In this document: positions 28,843 through 38,395 of the stretch, one piece after another
Numbering within the stretch: the first letter of the stretch is position 1
Layout: each line of letters begins with the position of its first letter
From: Campylobacter helveticus
Lineage (GTDB): Bacteria > Campylobacterota > Campylobacteria > Campylobacterales > Campylobacteraceae
NCBI RefSeq assembly: GCF_002080395.1
Contig: NZ_CP020478.1
Span: forward strand, 818,886-882,885
Length of the DNA stretch: 64,000 nt
Direction of reading: 5' to 3'
The notes under the pieces: generated by a model
What the model was told of the DNA's origin: nothing
Seen by the model: the letters and a program-made list of their open reading frames with translations, nothing else
Databases searched by the model: none
Program-made: the position numbers and the translations under genes

Positions 28843-29219
28843 GAGCTTTAGCCCTAGATATAGGCTTAAAACGCATAGGGGTTGCCTTATGGTTAAATGA
28901 AATTGCCCTACCGCTTAACGCCATTTTAAGGAAAAATCGCGACCAAGCCGCAAATGAAGTGCAGCAGCTTATAAACGAATATCAAATTTCAAAGCTCATT
29001 GTGGGACTACCAAAGGGTGGAGCGAGTGAAGTGGAGATGGGTAAAAGAATTAAGCATTTTGTTTCTTTACTACAATTTAGCGGAGAGCTTATCTTTGTCG
29101 ATGAAGCTTATACGAGTAAGGAAGCGCAAGGTTTAGGTGTGGCAAATTCGCGTAAAAAGGACGGAAAGCTAGATTCTTTAGCGGCTTTGATAATGCTAAG
29201 GGAGTATTTTGGAGTCTAA
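28839..29219 (+). CDS. ruvX: RuvX/YqgF-family Holliday-junction resolvase-like protein
   Basis: 126 aa, RNase H fold. [13 protein letters not shown] carries the first catalytic Asp, LIVGLPKGG the middle strand, and [11 protein letters not shown] and [12 protein letters not shown] the later acidic residues. The family is needed for 16S rRNA 5'-end maturation (YqgF) and was also proposed as a resolvase. It overlaps dprA by ATGA. Confidence 0.92.
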   Translation: MRALALDIGLKRIGVALWLNEIALPLNAILRKNRDQAANEVQQLINEYQISKLIVGLPKGGASEVEMGKRIKHFVSLLQFSGELIFVDEAYTSKEAQGLGVANSRKKDGKLDSLAALIMLREYFGV

Positions 29220-30075
29220 GTTAGCACAAATTTATAGCCAAGATGAGCTGATTGCTCTAAAAGAAAGTTTTGAAAAGCCAAAAAATATTTGTGTATTTTT
29301 AAATTTCTTAAAGGCTGATGAGGATTTAATTGAGGCTGAATTTAAGGATTTAAAATATCAAAAGCTCAACCACTTCTGCTACCTTTTTAAAGCTGAAGAT
29401 AAAGGAATTTTAAGCAGAATGAAAGCGTTTAATGAGGGGCATTTTTATATACAAAATTACGCATCTTATTTATGTGCTAAAAATTTAAATGCCAAAGCAA
29501 ATGAAAGCGTTTTAGATATGTGTGCGGCTCCGGGCGGAAAAAGCATTAATTTAGCAAATTTTATGCAAAATCAAGGCTATTTAGCGTGTGTGGAAGCAAA
29601 CAAAGAGAGATTTTTTACCTTGCAAAAAAATTTGAAAAATTATAATGTCAAAGCCAAGATTTTCCTAAAAGATTCCAAAAGTATAGGGCATTTATGCCCT
29701 TTGAAATTCGACAAAATTTTACTTGACGCCCCTTGTTCGACTTTGGCTAAAACAGGATTTGAAAATGCTAAATCTTTAAAGGAGATTAAAAAATTATCCC
29801 TACTACAAAAAAAGCTTTTGCACTCAGCCCTAAAAGCTTTAAAGCACGGCGGTGAGTTAGTTTATAGCACCTGCACTTTTTTAAGGGAGGAAAATGAAGA
29901 GGTTTTAGAAAATGCTTTAAATAGCGAATTTGAGTTAGAATTCTTAGAGCTTGATTTGGAGGGTGTGAGAGCCAAAGAGGCAAAAAGCGACTTTAAAGAG
30001 CTTAGCAAAGCAAGAAGAATCTTGCCTTGTGAAAATTATGACGGCTTTTTCATCGCCAAAATGCGTAAAATTTAG
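29209..30075 (+). CDS. RsmB/NOP2-family RNA m5C methyltransferase
   Basis: 288 aa. SAM motif [10 protein letters not shown], motif [15 protein letters not shown] and motif VI YSTCTF place both catalytic cysteines (Cys in APCS and in STCT). It probably methylates a cytosine of rRNA; the exact position is not certain. It begins at TTG 29209 inside ruvX (11-nt overlap), and its 3' end overlaps convergent fliP by 4 nt. The protein lacks the N-terminal NusB-like domain of full RsmB. Confidence 0.88.
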   Translation: MESKLAQIYSQDELIALKESFEKPKNICVFLNFLKADEDLIEAEFKDLKYQKLNHFCYLFKAEDKGILSRMKAFNEGHFYIQNYASYLCAKNLNAKANESVLDMCAAPGGKSINLANFMQNQGYLACVEANKERFFTLQKNLKNYNVKAKIFLKDSKSIGHLCPLKFDKILLDAPCSTLAKTGFENAKSLKEIKKLSLLQKKLLHSALKALKHGGELVYSTCTFLREENEEVLENALNSEFELEFLELDLEGVRAKEAKSDFKELSKARRILPCENYDGFFIAKMRKI

Positions 30076-30806
30076 GTTACAAAGCTTTCAACTAGCCTTT
30101 GCACGAGCAAATTCCAGCCATCCACTAGCACAAAAATGAGTAATTTAAAGGGCAGAGAAATCATCACGGGTGGTAGCATCATCATACCCATAGCCATTAA
30201 AACAGAGCTTACGACCATATCAATCACCAAAAAAGGCAAGTAAATGAGAAAGCCTATCTCAAAAGCTGTCTTAAGCTCAGAAATCATAAAAGCAGGCACC
30301 AAAACGCTTAGTGGCACATCGTCTATGGTTTTAGGATTTGGCAAATTTCTTATGCGGTAAAACAAAGCTAAATCTTTCTCACGCGTGTTTTTAAGCATAA
30401 AGTCTTTAAAAGGCTTTACACCTTTTGCAAAGGCTTCCTCATAGCCTATTTTTTCGGCTAAATAAGGCTTTACGCCCTCATTATAAGACTTAGTTGCTAC
30501 AGGCTCCATTATGAAAAAAGTTAAAATTAAAGCCATAGTTACCAAAATGGTATTTGGCGGCATACTTTGCGTTCCCATCGCTTGTCTTAAAAAAGAAAAG
30601 ACGATGATAAGCCTTAAAAATGAAGTCATTATAAATATAATGCTAGGTGCTAAGGCGAGTATGGTTAAAACAATGATGATATTTAGCGTTGTAACGAGTT
30701 GATTAGGCGTATCAGGTGCGCTAAGGCTTAAATTTACCGTTGGTATGGTAGCTTCTGCACCAAAGGCACTTAAAGCAAGTAAAAAAAGAAAAAAAATGCT
30801 TCTCAA
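30072..30806 (-). CDS. fliP: flagellar type III export gate protein FliP
   Basis: 244 aa from TTG 30806, placed 7 nt after CGAGG; a longer frame from 30911 would add 35 unlikely residues. Signal-like N-terminus (FFLFLLALSAFGAEA), then a periplasmic segment (TIPTVNLSLSAPD) and four helices with TSFLRLIIVFSFLRQAMGTQSMPPN and the C-terminal RLVESF. FliP forms the gate of the export apparatus with FliQ and FliR. In C. jejuni FliP is also needed for FlgSR/sigma-54 signalling. Confidence 0.94.
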   Translation of the reverse strand: MRSIFFLFLLALSAFGAEATIPTVNLSLSAPDTPNQLVTTLNIIIVLTILALAPSIIFIMTSFLRLIIVFSFLRQAMGTQSMPPNTILVTMALILTFFIMEPVATKSYNEGVKPYLAEKIGYEEAFAKGVKPFKDFMLKNTREKDLALFYRIRNLPNPKTIDDVPLSVLVPAFMISELKTAFEIGFLIYLPFLVIDMVVSSVLMAMGMMMLPPVMISLPFKLLIFVLVDGWNLLVQRLVESFVT

Positions 30807-30926
30807 ATCTAAAAACCTCGAGTTAAAATAAAGGCTAAATTCTACCTTTAAGCACTTTAACTTTTGCTTTAATTTTAACTTTTTGTTGCTAAAATTAGGC
30901 AAATAATTCAAGCATAAGGAAAGTTG

Positions 30927-32213
30927 ATGAAAAGCTCCGTAGTTATCTTAGCAGCAGGTCTTGGGACAAGGATGAAGTCAAACACACCCAAAGTTTTACA
31001 AAAAATTTGTGCTAAAAGTATGATTTTGCATATTTTAGAAAAAGCTTTTGCGTTAAGTGATGATGTGAGTGTTGTTTTATCACATCAAAAAGAAAGGGTG
31101 GAGAAAGAAATTTGTGAGTTTTTTCCACAAACTAAGTTTATAGAGCAAGATTTAGTCCGTTTCCCAGGCACCGCAGGAGCTTTAAAGGATTATAAGCCAC
31201 AAAATGAAAGGGTTTTAATTCTTTGTGGAGATATGCCTTTAGTGGAGCTTGAAAGTCTTAAGGCTTTGCTTGAGCTTGAAAGTGAATTTAGCCTAGCGGT
31301 ATTTGAAGCAAAGGACGCCAAAAGCTATGGTAGAGTGGTGCTTGAAAATGATGAAGTGCAAAAGATAGTCGAGCTTAAAGACGCAAATGAAGAAGAGAAA
31401 AAGCTCAAAACCTGTAATGCCGGCGTTTATGCTCTTAATTCAAAGCTTTTAAATGAAATTCTACCCTTGATAGATAATGAAAATAAAGCAAAAGAATATT
31501 ATTTAACCGATGCGGTAAAACTTGCAAAAGAAAAAAATATCCACATTAAGCCTTTATTTGTCGATGAAGACGAATTTATGGGGGTTAATGACAAATTTGA
31601 GCTGAGTGTGGCGGAGAATTTACTGCAAGATAAAATTAAAAAGCACTGGTTTAAAGAGGGTGTTATCTTTCATAATCCAAACTCAATTTTCATAGGCTTA
31701 GATGTGAAATTTATAGGCGAGTGTGAAGTGTATGAAAATGTAAGGATAGAGGGAAAAAGCGTGATAGAAAACTCTATCATTAAAAGTTCAAGCGTGATAG
31801 AAGAAAGCGTAGTTATAAATTCAAGCATAGGACCTTTAGCGCATTTGCGTCCAAAATGTGCGCTTAAAAACACGCATATAGGAAATTTTGTCGAGTGTAA
31901 AAACGCCAAGCTTAATGGCGTAAAAGCTGGGCATTTAAGCTATCTTGGAGATTGCGAGATAGAGGAGGGGACTAACATAGGCTGCGGGACGATTACTTGT
32001 AATTATGACGGAGTGAAAAAGCACAAAACCATCATCGGCAAAAATGTCTTCGTGGGTTCGGATACGCAGTTTATCGCTCCTGTTTGTATAGACGATGAAG
32101 TGATTATCGCGGCGGGTAGTTCTGTAAGTGAAAATGTGCCAAAAGGTGCGCTTTTTATCAATAGAGCGCAAAGCAAAATTTTAAAAGATTATTATTATAA
32201 AAAATTTCAATGA
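30927..32213 (+). CDS. glmU: bifunctional UDP-GlcNAc pyrophosphorylase / GlcN-1-P acetyltransferase
   Basis: 428 aa. The N-terminal nucleotidyltransferase has LAAGLGTRMKSNTPKVLQ. The C-terminal left-handed beta helix of hexapeptide repeats has the active-site segments GHLSYLGDCEIEEGTNIGCG and NYDG. It makes UDP-GlcNAc for peptidoglycan, LOS and N-glycans. Start ATG 30927 after AAGGA (30916-30920). Divergent from fliP; translation coupled to coaBC. Confidence 0.97.
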   Translation: MKSSVVILAAGLGTRMKSNTPKVLQKICAKSMILHILEKAFALSDDVSVVLSHQKERVEKEICEFFPQTKFIEQDLVRFPGTAGALKDYKPQNERVLILCGDMPLVELESLKALLELESEFSLAVFEAKDAKSYGRVVLENDEVQKIVELKDANEEEKKLKTCNAGVYALNSKLLNEILPLIDNENKAKEYYLTDAVKLAKEKNIHIKPLFVDEDEFMGVNDKFELSVAENLLQDKIKKHWFKEGVIFHNPNSIFIGLDVKFIGECEVYENVRIEGKSVIENSIIKSSSVIEESVVINSSIGPLAHLRPKCALKNTHIGNFVECKNAKLNGVKAGHLSYLGDCEIEEGTNIGCGTITCNYDGVKKHKTIIGKNVFVGSDTQFIAPVCIDDEVIIAAGSSVSENVPKGALFINRAQSKILKDYYYKKFQ

Positions 32214-33358
32214 AGACCATACTTTTAGCTATCAGCGGTAGTATAGCGTTTTATAAGTCGTATGAGCTTATTTCTTTGTTTAAAAAAGAGGGCTTTAGGG
32301 TTAAGGTATTGCTTAGTAATGGACTTTTGAAATTTGCGACCAAGCTTAGTTTTGAAGCTTTAGCCGATGCAATTTTATGTGAGGAAAATGAAAGTTGGCA
32401 AAGTCAAAATAATCATATCGCCTTTAGCAAGGACGCTGACATTGTGCTTTTTGCTCCGGCGAGTGTTAATTCCATTAATAAACTTGCAAATGGCATTAGT
32501 GATACTCTTTTTATCCAAACCTTAATGGCAGCAAAAGCTCCCATTATCATCGCTCCAGCGGCAAATTCGGCGATGTATTTGCATTTTAGCACACAAAAAT
32601 CCTTGCAAATTTTAAAACAAAACGGCGTTAAAATCATAGAGCCGATATATAAAAAACTTGCGTGTAAAGACGAGGGCATAGGGGCTTTAGCAGAGATAGA
32701 GGACATTTTTCACTTCATTAAAAGAGAGCTTTTTAAGGAGGAGTTTTTTTGCGGTAAAAGCGTGATTGTAAGCGGGGGTGGCACGAAAGAAAAAATTGAT
32801 GATGTGCGTTGCATTAGCAATTTTTCTAGTGGAAAAATGGCAAAAGAACTTGCCTTTGCTTTTTATTATTTAGGTGCTGATGTCGTGCTACTTAGCTCAG
32901 TGGAATTTAAAACGCCCTTTCAGTTTCTTGCCTTTGAAAGCTCAAAGGATTTAAAGGCACTTTTAAAGCGTTTTGAGGAGGGTGATTTTTTGATAATGTG
33001 TGCGGCGGTGAGTGATTTTGTGCCAAAATATCAAAAAGGCAAGATTAAAAAAAGCGAAGCGGGGTTGAATTTAGAGCTTAATTTAAATGAGGACTTGCTT
33101 AAAACTTGCAAATTTAAAGGCAAAAAAATAGGCTTTAAAATGGAGCTTGACGCACAAAATGCCCTGAAAAATGCAGAGCTTTCTTTAAAAGAAAAAAAGC
33201 TTGATATGGTTTGTCTTAATGTTTTAGGTGAAAAAAATCATTTTGGTGCGGATTTTAATGAGCTTATTTTCATCACGCAAGATGAAAGCGCAAGAAGCGG
33301 TTTTAAAAGTAAAAAAGTCCTTGCGTTCGAACTTGCTAAAATGTGTCAAAAATTATGA
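32210..33358 (+). CDS. coaBC: CoaBC phosphopantothenoylcysteine synthetase/decarboxylase
   Basis: 382 aa. The N-terminal flavin-dependent CoaC part has GSIAFYKSYEL, the PASVNSINKLANGI segment and APAANSAMYLHF (a PxxNxxM-type site). The C-terminal CoaB part has VSGGGTKEKIDDVRCISNFSSGKMA. It carries out two steps of coenzyme A synthesis, and CoA also feeds the phosphopantetheine of carrier proteins such as the one at 3320. ATGA overlap with glmU and with the next gene. Confidence 0.95.
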   Translation: MKTILLAISGSIAFYKSYELISLFKKEGFRVKVLLSNGLLKFATKLSFEALADAILCEENESWQSQNNHIAFSKDADIVLFAPASVNSINKLANGISDTLFIQTLMAAKAPIIIAPAANSAMYLHFSTQKSLQILKQNGVKIIEPIYKKLACKDEGIGALAEIEDIFHFIKRELFKEEFFCGKSVIVSGGGTKEKIDDVRCISNFSSGKMAKELAFAFYYLGADVVLLSSVEFKTPFQFLAFESSKDLKALLKRFEEGDFLIMCAAVSDFVPKYQKGKIKKSEAGLNLELNLNEDLLKTCKFKGKKIGFKMELDAQNALKNAELSLKEKKLDMVCLNVLGEKNHFGADFNELIFITQDESARSGFKSKKVLAFELAKMCQKL

Positions 33359-33969
33359 ATCTTGTCAATTCCACCCTACCCATACCTATGAAAGTTTTAG
33401 CCAAAACAGGCTACGCGCACTATACTTTACTACTTAACAAAAAGCAAATTCAAACAAAAAGTATGATTGAGCTTGAGGTGGGAGCTGAGTATTTAGCCGA
33501 GCTTTATATGGAGGGAGGGGTGATTAATTTCAAACATCTTTGCAAACGCCCGAATTTCACGCCTTACGCAGAGGGGCTTGAGCTGATTTTAAAATTCTTA
33601 GAAGAGGAATTTGATTTTAAGCGTTTTATCGTGCAGAATTTAAGCTCGGCTAAAGACGCGCAAAGTTTTAGGGTGTTTAAGGAAATGCTTTTTGCAAGTT
33701 TTGAAAATGTTTATCATATCCCTTTTATTTTCGAGGATAAGGCTTGTTTGTTTCAGCTAAGAAAGAGGGGGAGCGTTTTAGAAATTTATTTGTATTTTAG
33801 CGTTTTTGGAGCGTTAAAAATCGTAAAAGATGATGTTGGGATTTCCATTTTCACCCCCTTTTTAAAGGTGCAAAAATTCCTTAACGAGCATTTAGAATAC
33901 AGGGTTTTTCAAGATAAAAATTTAAAAGCTTTTTTTGAATATAAAAAATTGCTAGATTTTAAAGGATAA
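33355..33969 (+). CDS. conserved hypothetical protein downstream of coaBC
   Basis: 204 aa from ATG 33355, which overlaps the coaBC stop (ATGA). I do not recognise a domain. There is no signal peptide or membrane helix; the protein is mixed alpha/beta with an aromatic-rich C-terminal half. As I recall, a gene of this size follows coaBC and precedes uppS in C. jejuni; here the restriction enzyme follows instead, so a synteny junction lies immediately downstream. Confidence 0.7.
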   Translation: MNLVNSTLPIPMKVLAKTGYAHYTLLLNKKQIQTKSMIELEVGAEYLAELYMEGGVINFKHLCKRPNFTPYAEGLELILKFLEEEFDFKRFIVQNLSSAKDAQSFRVFKEMLFASFENVYHIPFIFEDKACLFQLRKRGSVLEIYLYFSVFGALKIVKDDVGISIFTPFLKVQKFLNEHLEYRVFQDKNLKAFFEYKKLLDFKG

Positions 33970-33972
33970 TTT

Positions 33973-36447
33973 ATGGAAAGAATTGACATTGTAGAGTGTA
34001 TCGGTAAAAAATATTTAGTTTCTAATATAGAAAATGGCGAGTATAGCTATATAAAAGTTTCTGGAAGCAAAGAAAATCTAGAAAAATCCCTAAACAAAAA
34101 AGTCGAGCATTTTAAGCTTGATATGCGTTTTTGTAAAGATGATGTTGTCATTTTAGTCGAAACCAAGCCAAAATTCACGCAAAAAGACGAAAAGCAACTT
34201 AAAGCCTACCTAGAGGCTGAAAAAGCGCTGCACCATAGCCAAAAAATCATCGCCATACTAGCAAATACTACTGATGATAAAATCAAGGTTTGGAAAAATC
34301 ATATAAACGACGAGTGCTTACTAAAAAATGAAGTCGTGCTTGATACTATGGAGCATTATATGTCTTTATTTGAGATAAATAAGCAAAACGATAGAGAAAA
34401 GGTTCTCAAAAACACCTATGATTTAAACGAGCTTTTGCATAAAAAAGACATCGATGAGAAGCTCCGCTCTCAATTTGTCGGCACGACTCTTTTATATATC
34501 AAAAATGAAGTGAAAAAACGAGGCGTTAATCACATCAATGATAAATTAGTTAAAGATTTAAAAGAATTTTGGGAAAATTCAAACGAAGACGCTATCCGCG
34601 TAAGCATAGAAAGAACCTTAAGCGATTTACTTGACGGCTCAAATAACAAAGCGAAAAAAATAGAACTTTTACAAAAAAATGTCCTAAACGATCAAAAAAT
34701 TAAAAAGCTAAAATTAAAAGACTGGATAGAGATTTTAACAACTATCCTCGTAGATATTTATAAATACATCGATACCGAGAGCGAAGAGGGGCAAGACATC
34801 TTAAATCTTTTCTTCATCGCTTTTAATAAATACACAGGCAAAGCTGATAAAAACCAAGCTTTCACACCCGACCATATTACTGATTTTATGTGCCGCGTTG
34901 TGGGTGTGGATAGGACAAAAAGAGTGCTTGACATCACTTGTGGGAGTGGGTCATTTCTCGTTCAAGCTATGGTAAAAGAATTAAGCGATTGTAAAAGAGG
35001 CAAGAGCGAAAAAGAAGCTAAAGAGCTAATGGAAAAGGTCAAAAAAGAAAATATCTACGGCATAGAAGTGGAGGAAAAGGCTTACGGACTAGCCACGACA
35101 AATATGCTAATCCACGGCGATGGTAATAGTAATATAGAATTTGGAAGCTGTTTTGACAAAAAAGAATTTATCAAAGAGGCAAATCCTGACATTATCCTAA
35201 TGAATCCCCCTTACAACGCCAAGCCCATAAGCATACCTGAATATTACAAAAACAAATGGAGCAAAGGTGCGAAAGAGGGCAAGGAAGACCCCACAAAAGG
35301 GCTTGTGTTTATACAATATCTAAGCGATATTATCAAAGAGATAAATGAGGAAAGAGAAGCTAAAAACGAGGCGAGAAAGGAAGTAAAATTAGCCGTGCTA
35401 CTTCCTATGAGTGCAGCCATAGGGAGCAAAAGCGATATTAAAAATATCAAAAATTTAATGCTAGAAAACAACACCCTAGAAGCCGTTTTCACCCTACCTG
35501 CGGAGGTGTTTTACCCGGGGGCGTCTGTGAGTGCTTGTTGTATGATTTTCACTCTTGGCAAACCACATCAAAATAGCGATGGCACGACAAACGAAACCTT
35601 TTTTGGCTATTTTAAAGAAGACGGCTTTAAGAAAAAGAAAAATTTAGGCAGAGTGGAGCAATTTGATGAAAGTGGAGAATCAAAATGGAAAAAGATAGAA
35701 GAGCAATGGCTAGATTTATTTAGAAATAAAAAAATCATAGATGGCTTAAGTGCCGCAGCAAAAGTAAGTGGCGAAGATGAGTGGCTATGCGAAGCCTATA
35801 TGAAAACGGATTATTCTAAACTTTCACAGGCGGATTTTCAAAGGACTTTAAATTATTATTTATCTTTTTTAATGCAAAGAGGACAGGCGGTAAAAGTTTG
35901 GCAATTTATAGAAAAATATGTAAGTCAAGTTCAAAATAACAAGCCTTTTGTTAATGAACTATATTTAAATGATAGTGGTTGGGGCGAGTTTAGACTTGGT
36001 GATATTTTTGAATGCTCTGGCACTTTTTCTTTGGTAAAAAGTGAGCTAGATGAAGTCGGGGGGGGGGGGGGTAATGTCCCCTTCATCTCTAGGACGGCTT
36101 TAAATAATGGTTGCGATGGGTATGTAGAAGTGGAAGCTAAATTTATCACAAAAGGAAATTGCATAAGCATAGGCGGAGAGGGGATTTATGCCTTTTATCA
36201 AAAAGAGAATTTTGCCACAGGGACGAATATCTGCACTTTAAGAAATGAAAATTTAAATCAGTATGTAGCCCTTTTTATATGCACGGTGCTTAATCAAGAA
36301 ATTTATCGTTATTCTTACGGGAGGGCTAGAAACTTGGGAAGAGTAGAAAACGAAATCATCAAACTCCCCATAAATCACAAAGGCGAACCAGACTTTGAAT
36401 TTATGGAAAATTACATCAAATCTTTACCTTATGGAGACAGACTTTGA
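33973..36447 (+). CDS. phase-variable single-chain restriction-modification enzyme (type IIG-like: nuclease, N6-adenine MTase, specificity domain)
   Basis: 824 aa. The N-terminus has a PD-(D/E)xK-like pattern, Asp57...Glu63-Thr-Lys65 (DVVILVETK). A helical linker leads to an HsdM-type methyltransferase with motif I DITCGSGSF (320-328) and motif IV NPPY (411-414). A C-terminal target-recognition domain similar to half a type I HsdS begins near WGEFRLGDIFE. The G14 tract (36058-36071) falls at about codons 696-700, early in that domain, and the frame is currently ON. It begins 3 nt after the previous gene and overlaps the MATE gene by TTGA. It probably cuts and methylates one recognition site using a single polypeptide. 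C. jejuni carries comparable poly-G type IIG enzymes at other loci. Confidence 0.9.
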   Translation: MERIDIVECIGKKYLVSNIENGEYSYIKVSGSKENLEKSLNKKVEHFKLDMRFCKDDVVILVETKPKFTQKDEKQLKAYLEAEKALHHSQKIIAILANTTDDKIKVWKNHINDECLLKNEVVLDTMEHYMSLFEINKQNDREKVLKNTYDLNELLHKKDIDEKLRSQFVGTTLLYIKNEVKKRGVNHINDKLVKDLKEFWENSNEDAIRVSIERTLSDLLDGSNNKAKKIELLQKNVLNDQKIKKLKLKDWIEILTTILVDIYKYIDTESEEGQDILNLFFIAFNKYTGKADKNQAFTPDHITDFMCRVVGVDRTKRVLDITCGSGSFLVQAMVKELSDCKRGKSEKEAKELMEKVKKENIYGIEVEEKAYGLATTNMLIHGDGNSNIEFGSCFDKKEFIKEANPDIILMNPPYNAKPISIPEYYKNKWSKGAKEGKEDPTKGLVFIQYLSDIIKEINEEREAKNEARKEVKLAVLLPMSAAIGSKSDIKNIKNLMLENNTLEAVFTLPAEVFYPGASVSACCMIFTLGKPHQNSDGTTNETFFGYFKEDGFKKKKNLGRVEQFDESGESKWKKIEEQWLDLFRNKKIIDGLSAAAKVSGEDEWLCEAYMKTDYSKLSQADFQRTLNYYLSFLMQRGQAVKVWQFIEKYVSQVQNNKPFVNELYLNDSGWGEFRLGDIFECSGTFSLVKSELDEVGGGGGNVPFISRTALNNGCDGYVEVEAKFITKGNCISIGGEGIYAFYQKENFATGTNICTLRNENLNQYVALFICTVLNQEIYRYSYGRARNLGRVENEIIKLPINHKGEPDFEFMENYIKSLPYGDRL
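36058..36071 (+). repeat. homopolymeric G14 tract, ON phase
   Basis: Fourteen G encode five Gly after a GTC Val codon. With 15 G the next codon is TAA. With 13 G a TAA follows ten codons later. Either slip leaves nuclease and methyltransferase domains but removes nearly all of the recognition domain. Confidence 0.97.
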
Positions 36448-37754
36448 AGCAGCTTTCTTTAAGACGGCTTAGCGTGCCGATATTTTGCGAGATGTTTTTA
36501 CGCTATCTTTCTTTAATCATCAACACCGTTATGGTTTCTCAATACTCAAATTCCCTAGTCGGTGCTATGGGTGCTGGGAATCAAATTTTAGACCTTTTCA
36601 TTACCATTTTTAGCTTTTTAAGCGTGGGGTGTAGCGTGGTGATAGCTCAAGCTTTGGGCGCTAGAAATTTCACTCTGGCTAGAAAGGTCATTCATCAAAG
36701 CTTATTTTTAAATGCACTTTTGGGCTTTTTTTGTGCGGTGTTTATCTTCATCTGTGGGGATTTTTTACTCACTTTGCTTAAAATCCCACAGGAGCTTTTA
36801 AAAGATAGTCAAATTTATCTGCATATGCTTGCTATCTGCCTTTTTTTTGACGCTGTTGGTATCGTAATGGCGGCTGTTGTGAGGGTGTATAACCACGCCT
36901 TTTTTGTGATGTTTGTAACGCTTCTAATGGACGGGGTCATTGTGCTTGGAAATTACATCGTCTTGCACCATACAAATTTAGAGCTTTTTGGAGTAGGGCT
37001 TAGTAATATCTTTGGGCGCATTTTAGCTATCTTAGCGCTTTTCTTTATCCTTGCTTTTAAGCTTAAAATTCATCTTAAAATCCGCGAAATGCTTGCCCTT
37101 GAGAAAGAGGTGCTTAAAAAGGTCTTAAATATAGGTGGTTTTTCTGCTGGGGAAAATCTACTATGGATAGTGCAATACACCATAGCCTTTGCTTTTGTGG
37201 CGAGTTTAGGCAAAGAAAATTTAAGCGTGCAGACGATTTATTTTCAAATTTCTATGATGATAATGCTCATCGGTCAAGCCATCAGCGTGGCAAATGAAAT
37301 CATCACTGGTAAGCTTGTGGGTGCGAAGTATTTTAATGTCGCTTATAAGCATACTTGGATAGCCTTGTATCTTAGCCTTATAGCTTCTGCGCTGGTGGCT
37401 TTGCTTAATTTCATTTTGCAGGACTTTACTATGGGCGTTTTAAAGCTTGAAGAAGTGCTAAAAGAGATAATGATACCGCTTTTTACGCTTTCTATCTTCC
37501 TTGAAATTTTCCGCTCTTTTAATATCGTGATGGTCAATGCCCTAAGGGCAAGTGGGGACGCGAAATTTCCGTTTTTTAGTGGGCTTGTTTTTATGATGGG
37601 GGTTTCTTTGCCTGTGGGCTATGTGCTGTGCTTTTATGCTGGGCTTGGGATTGTCGGTGTGTGGCTTGGCTTTTGCGCTGATGAGTTTTTAAGAGGCTTG
37701 GTGAATGCTTACAGGTGGAAAAGTAAAAAATGGCAAAACAAAGCACTCGTATAA
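36444..37754 (+). CDS. MATE-family multidrug efflux protein
   Basis: 436 aa with about 12 membrane helices in two homologous halves, typical of MATE (NorM/DinF) exporters driven by Na+ or H+. Motifs include FLRYLSLIINTVMVSQYSN near the start and GASDAKFPF-like RASGDAKFPF in the second half. It starts at TTG 36444, inside the end of the restriction enzyme gene (TTGA). The DinF-like helix pattern is clear, the drug range unknown. Its translation may depend on ribosomes finishing the phase-variable gene upstream. Confidence 0.88.
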   Translation: MKQLSLRRLSVPIFCEMFLRYLSLIINTVMVSQYSNSLVGAMGAGNQILDLFITIFSFLSVGCSVVIAQALGARNFTLARKVIHQSLFLNALLGFFCAVFIFICGDFLLTLLKIPQELLKDSQIYLHMLAICLFFDAVGIVMAAVVRVYNHAFFVMFVTLLMDGVIVLGNYIVLHHTNLELFGVGLSNIFGRILAILALFFILAFKLKIHLKIREMLALEKEVLKKVLNIGGFSAGENLLWIVQYTIAFAFVASLGKENLSVQTIYFQISMMIMLIGQAISVANEIITGKLVGAKYFNVAYKHTWIALYLSLIASALVALLNFILQDFTMGVLKLEEVLKEIMIPLFTLSIFLEIFRSFNIVMVNALRASGDAKFPFFSGLVFMMGVSLPVGYVLCFYAGLGIVGVWLGFCADEFLRGLVNAYRWKSKKWQNKALV

Positions 37755-38386
37755 CTTGGCGGAATTTTAAAATTTGCGTGTTTAAAAAAGCTGTGAGAAA
37801 TCTTATCTTAAAATTTGATAGTAGGGTAGGGGAATTTAAGCTCACTTTGCCTTATTTTTACCCCTTAGAAAGACTTGAGGGCTTTTTAGAAAAAAATGAA
37901 AAATGGCTTGAAAATGCGTGGCAAAATTATCAAAAAAATGCAAAAAAAGACGATGAAATTATCTTTCTTGGTAAAAAATACAAGCTTATTTTAGAGCCAA
38001 ATTTAAGCAAAGCACAGCTTTTCAAAAATGAGATAAAAACGCCAAATTTAGAGCATTTGCAAATTTTTATAAGGAAAAATGCTAGGATTATCTTTAATTT
38101 TTATCTTAAAAAATGGCAGAGAAAAACAAGGCTTTATCCAAGTAAAATTCGTCTTAAAATGATGCAAACGCGTTGGGGTTCTTGTAATCATAAAAAAGCT
38201 TACATTAATCTTAATTTAAAATTAACAGAAAAGCCCCTAAAAGCGATAGAATATGTCATCTTGCACGAGATAGCACATTTAAAATTCCCTCATCACGGCA
38301 AAGAATTTTACGCTTTTTTACTTGAAAATATGCAAGATTTTAGACAAAGAGAAAATATATATTTTAATAAAACCCCCTTAAAATAG
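37730..38386 (+). CDS. YgjP/DUF45-family metal-dependent hydrolase
   Basis: 218 aa. It contains MQTRWGSCNHKK and HEIAHLKFPHHGKEF, the HExxH zinc signature with a downstream His, typical of the YgjP/SprT-like gluzincin group. Cytosolic; the natural substrate is not established. It overlaps the MATE gene by 25 nt. A MATE gene followed by this family matches a C. jejuni gene pair as I recall. Confidence 0.85.
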   Translation: MAKQSTRITWRNFKICVFKKAVRNLILKFDSRVGEFKLTLPYFYPLERLEGFLEKNEKWLENAWQNYQKNAKKDDEIIFLGKKYKLILEPNLSKAQLFKNEIKTPNLEHLQIFIRKNARIIFNFYLKKWQRKTRLYPSKIRLKMMQTRWGSCNHKKAYINLNLKLTEKPLKAIEYVILHEIAHLKFPHHGKEFYAFLLENMQDFRQRENIYFNKTPLK

Positions 38387-38395
38387 GGGGGAGGG

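Noticed and set aside
30807-30911. 35-residue N-terminal extension of FliP
   Set aside because: TTG 30806 has an SD and gives the standard 244 aa; the extension is Lys-rich, lies in the intergenic region and precedes the signal-like helix.
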